From Astrocystis sublimbata (Eukaryota > Ascomycota > Sordariomycetes > Xylariales > Xylariaceae): a stretch of 64,000 bases of DNA. Under the pieces are notes generated by a model, which saw nothing but the letters and a program-made list of their open reading frames with translations, did no database searches and was not told where the DNA came from. How positions within the stretch are numbered: the stretch's first letter is position 1; each line of letters begins with the position of its first letter. Location: contig JAJNNY010000014.1 of assembly GCA_022453515.1 (NCBI GenBank), positions 558,001 through 622,000 on the forward strand, written 5' to 3'. The translations under genes were made by a program, and so were the position numbers. Of the stretch, positions 49,096 to 60,965 are shown piece after piece.

Positions 49096-49398
49096 GGTAC
49101 AGGGGAAGTAATAGTGATGAGCAGAGGCAGAAAAATTACTTTAACACCATCACAGCAACCTACTACTAGGTACCTAAACAATATAATCACCAGATATTCG
49201 GCTGGTTCAATTATTTCTAACGCACTATTGCCTCTTTCCAGCTGCCCTTCGACTATATCCACTCCGCCAGTAACTACTTCGCAAATCTAGATAGGCAGTC
49301 ACTGGTGGTAAGGAACCTAGGGCTGGAGATAAAGAGAAAGAGATACCGTCATAATTCAATAATACTATACTTTCGATTCGGATGGAAGCTACATGATG

Positions 49399-49408
49399 TA
49401 CCTAGGTA
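49399..49408. repeat. TACCTAGGTA palindrome, copy 2
   Basis: An exact copy of the 10 bp palindrome, in the decayed segment. Confidence 0.55.
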
Positions 49409-50064
49409 TTATAATAAGCAGTAGTATTGGAATGAATCATTCTAGGGCAGGTAGTTTCTACAGCACCTTCCAATATGGCTGTGCAAGCATGGAGCAACGA
49501 TGCTGATGCGCTGCCTAGATTCCACACATGTACCAAACAAAACGAGAACGGCAGCGTTACCGCAAAACAGAATACCTACCTAATTGGCAGGCGACGCCTG
49601 CCAGGACGCTGTGCTCTAGGGACTACGTCTTTATAGGCGGCTCTAGATGATTTCCTTCTAGATAGTCATGCTTCTTCTTCTACTTTGTCCATGTCATCTT
49701 GGTAGCACCAAAGCAACAGCTGCCTGTCCCGCCCGGGAGTATTGGTGTCTCCCCCATCGAGGAGGTCAGTTGACGTTCAAAGACCGTGCTGTAGGCGCCA
49801 GGTTCGATCTGGCACAAGCCTTTCTGGAATTTGAACTGACCAGCAAGTATTGCTACCTGGCGACTAAAATCGTCGAGCTTCCGTATTCCCAAGACCCAGC
49901 CGATCGTGAAGGCGAGTACGAACTACCCGCGGATCAGTACCACTCCTATCGATTTATTCTAACTAAGTACTTAGATCTCTAAGAAGTTCTTTTACCACCT
50001 TCTACACCCACCCAGCCTCCCACTTCTTGCACGGGCCGTCACAATCTCAAAGGTGATCTATTAG

Positions 50065-50310
50065 GAGCTATTATACCATCGATACTACTCTTGTTCTCTT
50101 TAACCGAGGAAGACCTCTTTTACATGCCGTCCTCCTTTCCCGACCTGATGTCGAAATCTGGGAACAAGTCTACAATGCCGTTGTCGAATCAACCTCCCTA
50201 CGAAAACCCGCCGCCTCTATTCCGCAGACAGAATGGCGTCCCACTACAAGCAGCATTATAAACTCCTCTGAGAAGCGCTATCAGATGGACCAGGCACTTA
50301 CTTACTAGCC
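50065..50310 (+). pseudogene. FunK1-type kinase N-terminal fragment
   Basis: One frame reads FNRGRPLLHAVLLSRPDVEI, then WEQVYNAVVEST, IPQTEW and SSEKRYQMDQAL before a stop. From memory, fungal FunK1 kinases have this order before the catalytic domain (LL.RPDVEIW..VY..V.EST, QQTPW, NSSEHR.Y.D.VL). The kinase domain itself is absent. I read it as a truncated copy; the match needs a search. Confidence 0.45.
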
Positions 50311-50416
50311 CTTCGACAAGCTCTTCATAACCTGGTTCCATCTGCCTCGTCAAGAGAAGAGAAGGACGCCATCCCCAGTCCAACTATTATATCTTAGCTC
50401 GCTGCCGCCAACCCCC

Positions 50417-50445
50417 CCGCCAACGACGCCAACGACGCCAACGCC
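50417..50445. repeat. GCCAACGAC tandem repeat
   Basis: About three imperfect 9 bp units, followed by CCGCCGCCG. No frame around it continues, so its coding status is unclear. Confidence 0.6.
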
Positions 50446-51663
50446 GCCGCCGATGCCCATCCTTAAGCATAAAGAAATATGTCTTAGCATCGGACTAGTA
50501 TAATGAAGTTTTGGGGTTGTGAGACTACACCAACGCCAACACCACAACACAATATCGTTAATCGGATTCACCATTTCGTCCGCCTCCCCTCAACCCGCAA
50601 GGGCTCAGGCTGTCCTTGCAGACAAAGCTGCCGATGCTGCGCAGCCTCCGCTAATGTATGAATGACCCATATGAAATGTAATTTTTGGAATTTAGACTGA
50701 CGTCCATCCATAAGACAATTATGTATTTGCGGAAATATTTAATATCGGACATTAGCCACGCTGAAGTGGTTTCGTGGCGTTTCGCCAAAGAGTCCTTTCA
50801 CTTGGCTCTAACCGTAAGTTTACATCCCTCCCGCAGTTTCCTCTCGTCGCCCGTGCCCGCGTCGCTCGCATCGCCCACGTCGCCAGACTGTTCTCATACA
50901 CGTACCGCAAGCCGACCCCTTAACACCCATTCTCCCGCTCGAACTCGCCAATACGCCACTTTACACCACCCCCCTTGATGCCGGCAAGGACTTCTGCCAG
51001 CCCCGTCGGTGGATGGTGTCAAAACAGTACAAGGAAGCCAGACTTGAGCGCACACAAGAGCGTTAATCTTCGAAGCATCAGACAACTAGGCGCTGCACTG
51101 GTTCAGCGAACAAAGCTGGTACCAGAAGAGTGCAAAAGTAAGTAACATATACATCAATATCCCAGTCAGACCTAACATTTAGTAGGAAATGCGGATAACG
51201 ACGAGACCGATAGATGGTTTGAATGAAGGCGAATTGAGAACGGACTCAGGCGAAGAGAAAAATAACGAAACCAAACTTAAGGGACCACGAGGAGGAAAGA
51301 AAGGAGAAGAGAAGGTGTATGATTTTATGATTGATTATACCTACGTTATGACACGAGGATAGGACCGTTATTACATTTTGCCCCTTTTCATATTAGAGCA
51401 AGATGTACGCTGTTGAGACAAAAGCTCCAACTCTATAGAACCTCTGCTAAAGGGATCCTCGTCCTCCACCGTCTTTTTGAGCAGTCAGAGGGCGAGACAT
51501 CACTTTTGTTGAAGCTCTGTCAAAGAACTCGACCTTGGCAGCTAGGCCATCTTAGATACCGAAAGGAAGGATGATTAATAATAACGTGGCTAATAACGCC
51601 AGCATTACGCACGCATGCTGTCAAACAGCTTTTCAGATATAGAATCAGGCGGTACTGAGATGA

Positions 51664-51706
51664 GTCCACTAGGTTGCGCAGTTGTTGCCCTCTGGAATGT
51701 TAGTAC
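51664..51706 (+). repeat. Dispersed repeat core, copy A
   Basis: A copy of a ~50 bp core with consensus GTCCACYAGGTTGCACAGTT followed by a CCTCCGGAATGTTAGCAC-like end. It differs from the others mainly by G/A and C/T changes. Confidence 0.7.
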
Positions 51707-51900
51707 ACTCAACCTTGGATCGATAACAAGGCTCTCTACAGGATACCCGGAACAGCTCAGGCCTGTAGCTCTAAGCCACTACGCTATTAAAAGATAGAAC
51801 GTTGCCAAGTCGACCGTCTGCAGCCACTTATATGCGGAACCGTAACTCTTGCGACGATCCAACGGGGGGATTCTCAGCATCTGTCCGGGGTTTTCAGGGA

Positions 51901-51983
51901 ACGGGGTGTTGGACCTAACCCACAGATGCCTATTATATACATCGAGATCCTGTGTGATTACTTCAGGAGCAAGTGCAGCCCCC
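51901..51983 (+). repeat. Direct repeat H, copy 1
   Basis: About 80 bp are shared with 52731-52807: GTGTTGGACC.AACCCA.AGATGCCT, then TATAT..GAGAT, TGATTACT.CAGGAGC and CAGCC. Differences are mostly transitions plus a few small gaps. Confidence 0.7.
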
Positions 51984-52163
51984 ATCTACACCTACTCCAT
52001 CGACTTTCGCCGCGCAGTCGCCGAATTGACTTTGGACCTGGCCCTGTCCTTCGAGAACGTCGAAAAGCAGTGCTGCAAAGATCGTAGCGCGTCGGTGACA
52101 AAGCACGCTTGCAAAGACCGGGGTGTTTGCGATGCTCTTCTAGCTTCGCGCCTTCTTAAACTC

Positions 52164-52235
52164 TATCAATCTTTTCTTCACAACTACATAGTATTCTAAC
52201 ACACAAAAGTCTATAGCAGAGACCATCAAATAGTC
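52164..52235 (+). repeat. Transition-mutated repeat R, copy 1
   Basis: It is related to 56255-56312. This copy has TTCACAACTACATAG and TCTAACACACAAAAGTC where the other has CTCACAACTGCACAG and TCTGACGCACAAGAGTC. Almost all differences are C to T or G to A in this copy, as expected from repeat-induced point mutation. Confidence 0.65.
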
Positions 52236-52507
52236 CGCTGCTATTACTAAAACTGTTATGCCATTAAAGTTTATACCTACGTTATTCCATAACTATAGAT
52301 ACGTTATGACTAAATAACCAGCCTAGAAGTCTAAGCTGTTGGGCCGATTTGAGCCAACTCCTATGCCAGTTGTCGACCGGTCCGTGGAAGGTTGAGTAGG
52401 TCCTCGTTATTGAAATTTTCGCTTGCGTAGGGCTTTCTTTTAGCTACTAGAGGTATATCATTAAGGACTTAGGGCGTCAAGCTTTCGTCCACCACACCTA
52501 TAAGGCA

Positions 52508-52560
52508 TTGAAACCAAAGTGCTAACATTCCGGAGGACAAGAACTGTGCAACCTAGTGGA
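52508..52560 (-). repeat. Dispersed repeat core, copy B
   Basis: An inverted copy of the core. On the minus strand the similarity to copy D continues past the core (TTATRGGYGTGGTGGAYGAAAGC, about 23 bp), so the true unit is longer than 50 bp. Confidence 0.7.
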
Positions 52561-52730
52561 CTTATTTCAGTACCGCCTGATTGCACCTATGAAAAGCTGT
52601 TTAACAGCATGCGCAATGTTGGTATTATAAACCCCGTTTTCAAGGATGATACCGTCGTCGTCCTCACTGTCATTGGTACATGCGATGATCCGAGAGGTGT
52701 GTTTCGGTGTTACTCCGACGTATCTAGGGT

Positions 52731-52807
52731 ACGGGTGTTGGACCCAACCCATAGATGCCTGGTATATTGAGATTTCGCATGATTACTGCAGGAGCCGGTA
52801 CAGCCGC
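52731..52807 (+). repeat. Direct repeat H, copy 2
   Basis: The partner of 51901-51983, about 830 bp downstream in the same orientation. Weaker similarity extends upstream (GCGAYGATCC). Confidence 0.7.
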
Positions 52808-52996
52808 CAGCCCTCTAGGAAGGGGCAATCTTAACATCTTCCCTCATGCGTGCATGGTTAACGCAACCTGTCGCTCCTTCCCCGTTCCCTCCTCGACCTC
52901 GTATGGATGTTCCTTTACAAATTCCGTGCCGGCTCCAAGCAATAATGTCGTTGATGATCGCTTTCATCTTGCTGAGACTCTCTTGATGCGGTTTGG

Positions 52997-53048
52997 AAAC
53001 CAAAGTGCTAACATTCCAAAGGGCGCGAATTGTGCAACCTGGTGGACC
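52997..53048 (-). repeat. Dispersed repeat core, copy C
   Basis: An inverted copy with several transition differences (CAATTCGCGCCCTTTGGAAT where other copies have CAGTTCTCGTCCTCCGG). Confidence 0.68.
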
Positions 53049-53638
53049 AAAACTACAATAGTAAATCAATCCGTATCGATACTCCGAATCCGCTCTTGAG
53101 CTGATTGTAAACGTTGGCTTTTGGATGGACAGGAAGCAAGGTATGGCAACCCAGTATATAGGTAGCTTTTAAATATTTGATATTATGGAACTGAAGCAAC
53201 TATAATCATGGCATAAGCATTGTATAATCACGGTATAATCACAATAACCAATCGTACGAGAATGAGGATATATATACCTATATAAGCCCTGCCTTCACAA
53301 GCACCTCGACGCCGAAGAGACCCTGTCCGACCTACAATCCGACGGTAGATTGGTCCACTACATACCTATTGACAGGATCCATAGGAATCCCATCTGTGCA
53401 AGTGTAGTCTCCAGCGTGGTTGGAAATATGCCGTATCCGCCAGCGGCATCTCCAACAATTCGTATCGCTTCCCAATACTCAGGATACCATTGGTCTGGGT
53501 GATCCTGTTTATTGTTCTGTTCCATTTTCATATCCATAGCATCTGTCCATCCCTGGGCTCCGCCCATTGTCTCAGCTTTGCTGGTGAAAGTTTTGGAATT
53601 CACCCAAATTGATGTATCGGATTCTTGGTTGCACAGCT

Positions 53639-53720
53639 GTGAGGGCAGGAGCAAGCCACGTCAGGTGACCTACTTACATGTAGGTGCTGTACTGAACTCC
53701 AGGACCCTTCTTTTCTCTTC
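53639..53720 (+). repeat. Degenerate copy of the inverted-repeat arm
   Basis: It shares GTGAGGGCAGG..C, CCACGTCAGGTGACCTAC and a pyrimidine tract (CCCTTCTTTTC) with the arms at 54427 and 55912. It is a third, more divergent copy, on the same strand as the first arm. Confidence 0.55.
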
Positions 53721-54076
53721 TTTCTGGTCAGCCTTGGAGTCAAACACCAAGTCCTGTAGGTGGCTGAGACAGGGGACGCCGGCCACGAGCAGGGCCACCC
53801 CGTCGATCGCGATGATCGACCCAATAACGACCGTTCGATGGCGATGGATAACAGTCAATACACAGCGATGGTGGACGTCGGAGGAACGGACCGCGTGCCC
53901 CAGTCTAAGGGTGGCGTCGACATCGAAATGCCTGATGCTGGAGGGACGGCGCACGCAAAGGCCCCTAATGTTACAACAGAGGGTGAGACCGAGCCTTACG
54001 AGTCGGGACAGGCGAGCACTAGCCCAACTCTATGACTCCAGGTAATACCTAATCTTTGTGCCTACGCGAGCCGTGG

Positions 54077-54120
54077 CAACAGTTGCCGCCCTCCGGAATG
54101 TTAGCACTTTGGTTTCAGTA
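54077..54120 (+). repeat. Dispersed repeat core, copy D
   Basis: A core copy preceded by CCTACGCGAGCC, the same sequence that ends the inverted-repeat arms. The arm and the core are therefore parts of one larger repeat unit. Confidence 0.7.
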
Positions 54121-54426
54121 CCTTATGGGCGTGGTGGATGAAAGCATAACGTCCCGGATCCTTATTACCATACCTCTACTAGCCCAGAAAGTCCTAGGCA
54201 ATCGAAATAACACCGAGAACCTACTCAACCTTCCTCGGGTCAACAGCAAGGTTCCTTACTAGATGGCATATATTGACCTCCCAGCCCGGGTCGACCGCTT
54301 TCTCAGCGGAGGTGGACCCAGCGAGACTCCGAGAGAAGACCCCAAGACTGCTGCTGCTGCTGCCGCTGCCAAACCCGCCACCCATGGCATTTCAAGTCCA
54401 GTCTTACGTTACTTAAGAGAGTGTCT

Positions 54427-54634
54427 GTGAGGGCAGGCACAGGTTGAAGGGCAGCAGCCAGGCTACATGTACGTCAGGTGACCTACCTTCTGTACAAAAC
54501 CCCAAGGCCCTTGGGCTTCCACCCTTCTTTTCCTTCCTTCTGCAGAGACACAATACAGAATCAGGTCTCCCATACACCTTTGAGGTGCCACTTCCAGTGG
54601 TACGAAGCCTTTGTGTATACGCGAGCCCTGATAG
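54427..54634 (+). repeat. Inverted repeat, left arm
   Basis: About 205 bp, highly similar to the reverse complement of 55912-56116. It starts GTGAGGGCAGGCAC and ends TACGCGAGCCCTGA. One frame stays open in both copies (LLYKTPRPLGFHP here, LLYKTPGPLGFHP there), so the family may once have been coding or transcribed. No clear target-site duplication flanks the pair. Confidence 0.8.
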
Positions 54635-55152
54635 TGTCCAACTTGAACTGGATGTCACCAAGATAACCCTGGCTACCTGAGACATATATATGGTATCGAC
54701 GATCATCCCTTGACGGCTTGTACGACTCGTGCTTCCCACGCCCACTATGGAGAACATAACGGCAAGTAAGACTGCACCTCGAATATGGCCCGAACCGGCA
54801 GCCACCCCCCTGGCTCGGGCCGCGGCCGTGGTTGTGATCGTGGTCATGGTCGCGGTGGTCGCGCTCTCGCTCCCGCCTCGCCAGCGGTGCCTGAAGACCC
54901 CCTCCGCCATACTCGCCCGTTGCGCCCCGACCTGTTGGATTCCGTACATATAAATGCAATCAAGTTTTTGTTCTGGCATCAATAGATCTTTTGGCGCAGT
55001 GGTAAATCCAACACGACCCCGGACCCTAAGGTGCCTGCCCCTCCTCCCGAGGCTGCAGGCAACGCGAATCCGTAGTCGTCCGGTATATATATATCTATCT
55101 CGAATTTACCGAATATTATGCTAATCGTGTTTGAGCCTAGGACGCGTCGACT

Positions 55153-55375
55153 ATGACTGAACGACGTGTGCCCTGCATCCATTGTTCTCACTGGGTGACC
55201 AAGGTGAGTCAAATCCACTACGAGTCAGCTAGAAGTCGATACTAACCGACCAGAACCTCGACGCTTTCTGTGCAAGCCGTGCGCGTCCTGAACTCTGAGA
55301 TGCGTCTATTGTGTCACGTCCAGAAAGGGTAAACGACAAGGCGGCTGTGTCCCAGTACGTATTAACCCCGAATCC
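55153..55375 (+). pseudogene. Broken Cys-rich small gene with intact splice signals
   Basis: It starts MTERRVPCIHCSHWVTK. A good intron follows (GTGAGT..GATACTAACCGACCAG, about 55204-55254). Then comes sequence that, in two frames, gives FCASRARP or CKPCAS and LRCVYCVTSRKGKRQGGCVP, and then a second good intron from 55356 (GTACGT..GATACTAAATCATATAG). Cys spacing of this kind occurs in small fungal repeat-associated proteins. An in-frame TGA, where CGA would keep the frame open, breaks it. It looks like a recently decayed gene. Confidence 0.35.
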
Positions 55376-55798
55376 ACCTTGATTCGATACTAAATCATAT
55401 AGCGAATATTCGTAAGACCTTGGGTCAAGTCAAAGGCCAGGGCTCGCCGGCTGCTCGTTCGGCTTAGGTGGAAAATGATGAGGTGGAAAATGGTGAGGAT
55501 GACGAATAAGATGCAAAATCGAGTATACACAGTCGATTCGTCGGTTCCTAGCTTGATGTGCAAGCCGACTGTTCCCTCGCCTGGTCTGTCTTCTAGGTAG
55601 GCAATATAATACCCTGGGTGCGATAATAGCGGCAGTAAGTATTGTTTCTGTTGTTCGAAGGGGTAGTTACGTCGACGATGAAGCTTGCAAGCACCAGCAG
55701 CAGGCTTGGCAGGGGCAGCATGGGCGGCGGGTTTGGCAGCAGCGGCGACAGTCGTGGGGGTTCTTCTTTCGCTAAGTTCACTACGTCCATAATGTGCT

Positions 55799-55852
55799 GA
55801 AACCAAAGTGCTAACATCCCGGAGGACGAGAACTGTGCAGCCTGGTGGACCA
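55799..55852 (-). repeat. Dispersed repeat core, copy F
   Basis: An inverted core copy next to the right arm. Read on the minus strand, the order is arm, short spacer, core, then an Ala-Lys-Pro-rich open stretch (AAAAKPAAHAAPAKP). That order gives the best view of the complete repeat unit. Confidence 0.72.
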
Positions 55853-55911
55853 ATCTACCTTGACAGATGCCAAGGTAGCATGAGCCTCACCATGACCCAG
55901 GGTGTCAGGGC

Positions 55912-56116
55912 TCGCGTACACACAAAGGCCTCGTACCACTGGGAGTGGCACCTCAAAGGTGTATGGGAGACCTGATTCTGTATTCTGTGTATCTCTGACG
56001 AAGGAAGGAAAAGGAGGGTGGAAGCCCAAGGGCCCTGGAGTTTTGTACAGAAGGTGGGTCACCTGACTGACGTAGCCTGGCTCCTGCCCTTCACCCTGTG
56101 CCGTGCCTGCCCTCAC
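55912..56116 (-). repeat. Inverted repeat, right arm
   Basis: The reverse-complement partner of 54427-54634. The two arms are separated by about 1.28 kb and could fold into a long hairpin if transcribed. Confidence 0.8.
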
Positions 56117-56254
56117 ACAGGGGCTCCCTTATAGAGGGCTGTTTGGACTACGAGATCTATGTATATAAGGGCTAGGCGACTCCCGCTGTATGGGAGAGCC
56201 CAGGAATCAATAGAATTGATACCTGGCACACTAAGATCTAGCATAATCTCCAAC

Positions 56255-56312
56255 CATCTTTCCTCACAACTGCACAGAAGTCTGACGCACAAGAGTCCAC
56301 TATCAAATAACT
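56255..56312 (+). repeat. Transition-mutated repeat R, copy 2
   Basis: The less mutated partner of 52164-52235. It keeps CpA/CpG dinucleotides at positions where the other copy has TpA/CpA. Confidence 0.65.
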
Positions 56313-56326
56313 ACTCGGCAAAAGGA

Positions 56327-56330
<4 letters not shown>

Positions 56331-56359
<29 letters not shown>
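56331..56359. repeat. TG dinucleotide microsatellite
   Basis: Fourteen to fifteen uninterrupted TG units, followed by TATGTGTATA. It is a likely length polymorphism. Confidence 0.95.
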
Positions 56360-56367
<8 letters not shown>

Positions 56368-57489
56368 AAGGGGGCTCTGAGGACTGATCTGTAGGGACTC
56401 CAGAACCTGGATAATATAATCTATCCATACCGCCAACCAGGTCATGACTTGTCCTTTTCCCGCAGTCCAGGTACGTTCAAAGGGGGGCTGAGACTTTCTT
56501 GGTGCGGTTTGTTTAAATGGATATTTCTGTCCGGAACAGAGATGAAATGCAAACAAAATCAAGGTATGATGACGACCTTGCATGGTCGCTACATGAGCCG
56601 GACAAGATTATAAGGCACATAACTATAAGAAAAGAGAAAGAAATCCATCACGACCCTTGAATCCAAGTGTGGCAAGAACACTACAAGGTTCTACTATATT
56701 ACTATCAAGCAAAAGAAAAGTCATACTCAAGCTACACTGAGAAGACGGTAGTAATTAGTCCATACCAAACTATTACCTAGTAAGGGAATAAACATAATTA
56801 TAGTCATAGTATAAGCATGATATAAGTACTACATAATCACAGGCAATATTATCATGGATATTGGCAGGAGGACCCTGAAAAGTTCTTTGTAGATAATACC
56901 GACCATACTAACACAACTACACCACCAGTCGCCGCCATAAATGGGTACCGAAGAACAACATCTCTTCTCCCCTCCCAGCCTCAAGCCGACTGACGGTTCA
57001 CCACCTCCCTCCTAGCACAATGAACCCCATGTTGCGAAATAGCCACCCACTCCCAAATCCCCCCCCGGACAGGCCCCCAACTCACTCTTACGTGAGCATA
57101 CATACATCACGTCACATCACTTCATTCAAAAAAGCCCATATTGTTTTTTTGAATTAGGATAGCATTTCTTGGTATACAGCCACCGCCTACAGTAGCCTCT
57201 CTTCTCTCATCAATCAAATCAAATCAACAACACAAAAGGGAAATTGATGATTTGGTTGAGACTAGTATGCAGCACAAAATCTCTCTTCCCTCCGTTCGCC
57301 CCAAACCAACCGCACAGCTCTTCCTTTTCTTCTTCTAGATATACACAGAGAGCCGCCGCATCGTCCCGTCCCCCCCGCTTTCCTTTTCGTAGTAAGTGTA
57401 AGTAGTAGACATGGACATAGACAATAGGCGGCTTCTATCGAACAATTGGATGGGCCATAGGGTTAGGTAGATAGCTGTTCAAATCATCT

Positions 57490-59598
<2,109 letters not shown>

Positions 59599-60965
59599 CT
59601 TGAGCGATGGAGAGCTGCGGCTGTGGATGGGAGGTGAGGTTGGGGGTGGTGTGGTTGGTCTGCTGGGCAGAGGGAGAGTGAAGAATTGAGGTCGACGAAG
59701 AAAAACCGCAGCAGCTCGCTGCTTCCGCCGGCTGGCGCTGGCCCGCTGGGGCGACTAGCCAGGTCACATGACGCCAAGACTGCCGCAACGCTCGACGCTC
59801 TTGCTGGCTTCAACACTCGACGAGACCAAAGACCGAGGGAGCAGTGAGCGACTTGTTTGAGCCCGTCCGGATGCCCGTCCACCCCGGTCTAAGCCTATTC
59901 GGGCCACCGTAGACCCGCACCTATCCCGATGCGACCATCGCTCAATTTTTCACCACTGTTCGCGCCTCTGTACTCTCTGGCGACTCCGCCATCAGTGTCG
60001 GAATTAAATTCAACATCTGTACTCTTCATAGTCCATTCCATTGTTCGAACCCATAAACAGCTCAAAAGGCCATTTCTGGGGGTCAATGTCAATCCATCTA
60101 TTTATTGCATAAGACCAATTATACAAGAACGATTCCCCCAAAGTTGTCACTCTGGATGAATCAACACTTGCAACTTGCTCGAACTGATCAAGAAAAATAG
60201 CATTAGAACTAGAATTGTTTACTGCTTCCATATATGTGATCTTTGTGTATGTGTGTGAGTTCAATCCTGTCGTGGCCGGTGAATAATTTCTCGGATACAT
60301 ACATGTTTCATCTTCTTATAATACACATGGTCTATGGCGCTATCGGAGGTTGAATTTCCCAATGGGTACTTACTTAGTTAAGTGTCACCAAGATAAATGA
60401 TATCACAATATCAATATCCGTCATGAGAATCACTCACAGAAAGCATCAGTGATATTCATTCCCCCCTTCTCAATATCCATATTCATGAAATATAAATGTT
60501 CAATTCAGCCTCCAAGAAATAGGCGCCCCAGTCTACCTTATTATCTAAGTATGCAATGCAATGCAGTCCACGCCCAGCCAAAACGTTAGGTAGATAGATA
60601 GGTGTTATACAAAATGCAACACAGCCAGCGCGTTCGCGCGACGAACAAACCAGTCCAATCCAAACTCCGGCGCCTTTATACCTAGGTATGTTAATGATAG
60701 ATACTTAGACATTCCGTCCCAACAACCATAAACCTGGCGATACCGCAATGGTCTTGAACTGTCGTAGTCACACACTGTCAGGTAGGTAAGGTATTTCACT
60801 CACCCACCAACTCACTCATCGTGACATCCCAGCATATAATCCGTAATGCTCGAATCGAATCGAATCGTGTCATGCGTAATTCCTACATAATTCCTGGCGG
60901 GCCTTATCATTCCAGATCTTGACCCGCACTCACTGTGCTGCGAGCACTGCCCATTCTATTCACTT
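59599..60965. other. Intergenic region between ATP2 and SLY41
   Basis: It holds the ATP2 promoter (59.6-59.9 kb, partly pyrimidine-rich on the ATP2 strand) and the 3' flank of SLY41. There is a short GAATC tandem repeat near 60850-60865. No other gene is supported. Confidence 0.5.
60679..60688. repeat. TACCTAGGTA palindrome, copy 3
   Basis: An exact copy of the 10 bp palindrome, in the 3' flank of SLY41. Confidence 0.55.

Larger units (their letters stand above)
48128..57489. other. Decayed accessory segment with gene relics and repeats
   Basis: More than 9 kb with no intact gene. Recognisable pieces are listed separately: ankyrin, TPR and FunK1 fragments, a broken Cys-rich gene, a multi-copy repeat core, inverted and direct repeats, and a GT microsatellite. 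Between them lie AT-rich tracts, for example 51.1-51.4, 52.2-52.3 and 56.6-56.9 kb. Open frames of about 100 codons at 49668-49982 and 53358-53654 have no domain I can name. The segment ends at the 3' flank of ATP2. Confidence 0.65.

Noticed and set aside
49788..49816. T-arm-like hairpin GCCAG-GTTCGAT-CTGGC
   Set aside because: The arm pairs well, but no D arm, anticodon arm or acceptor stem can be drawn around it.
49668..49982. 104-codon frame in the decayed segment
   Set aside because: Part of it looks protein-like (FDLAQAFLEFELTSKY), but I cannot link it to a family, so it is not called as a gene.
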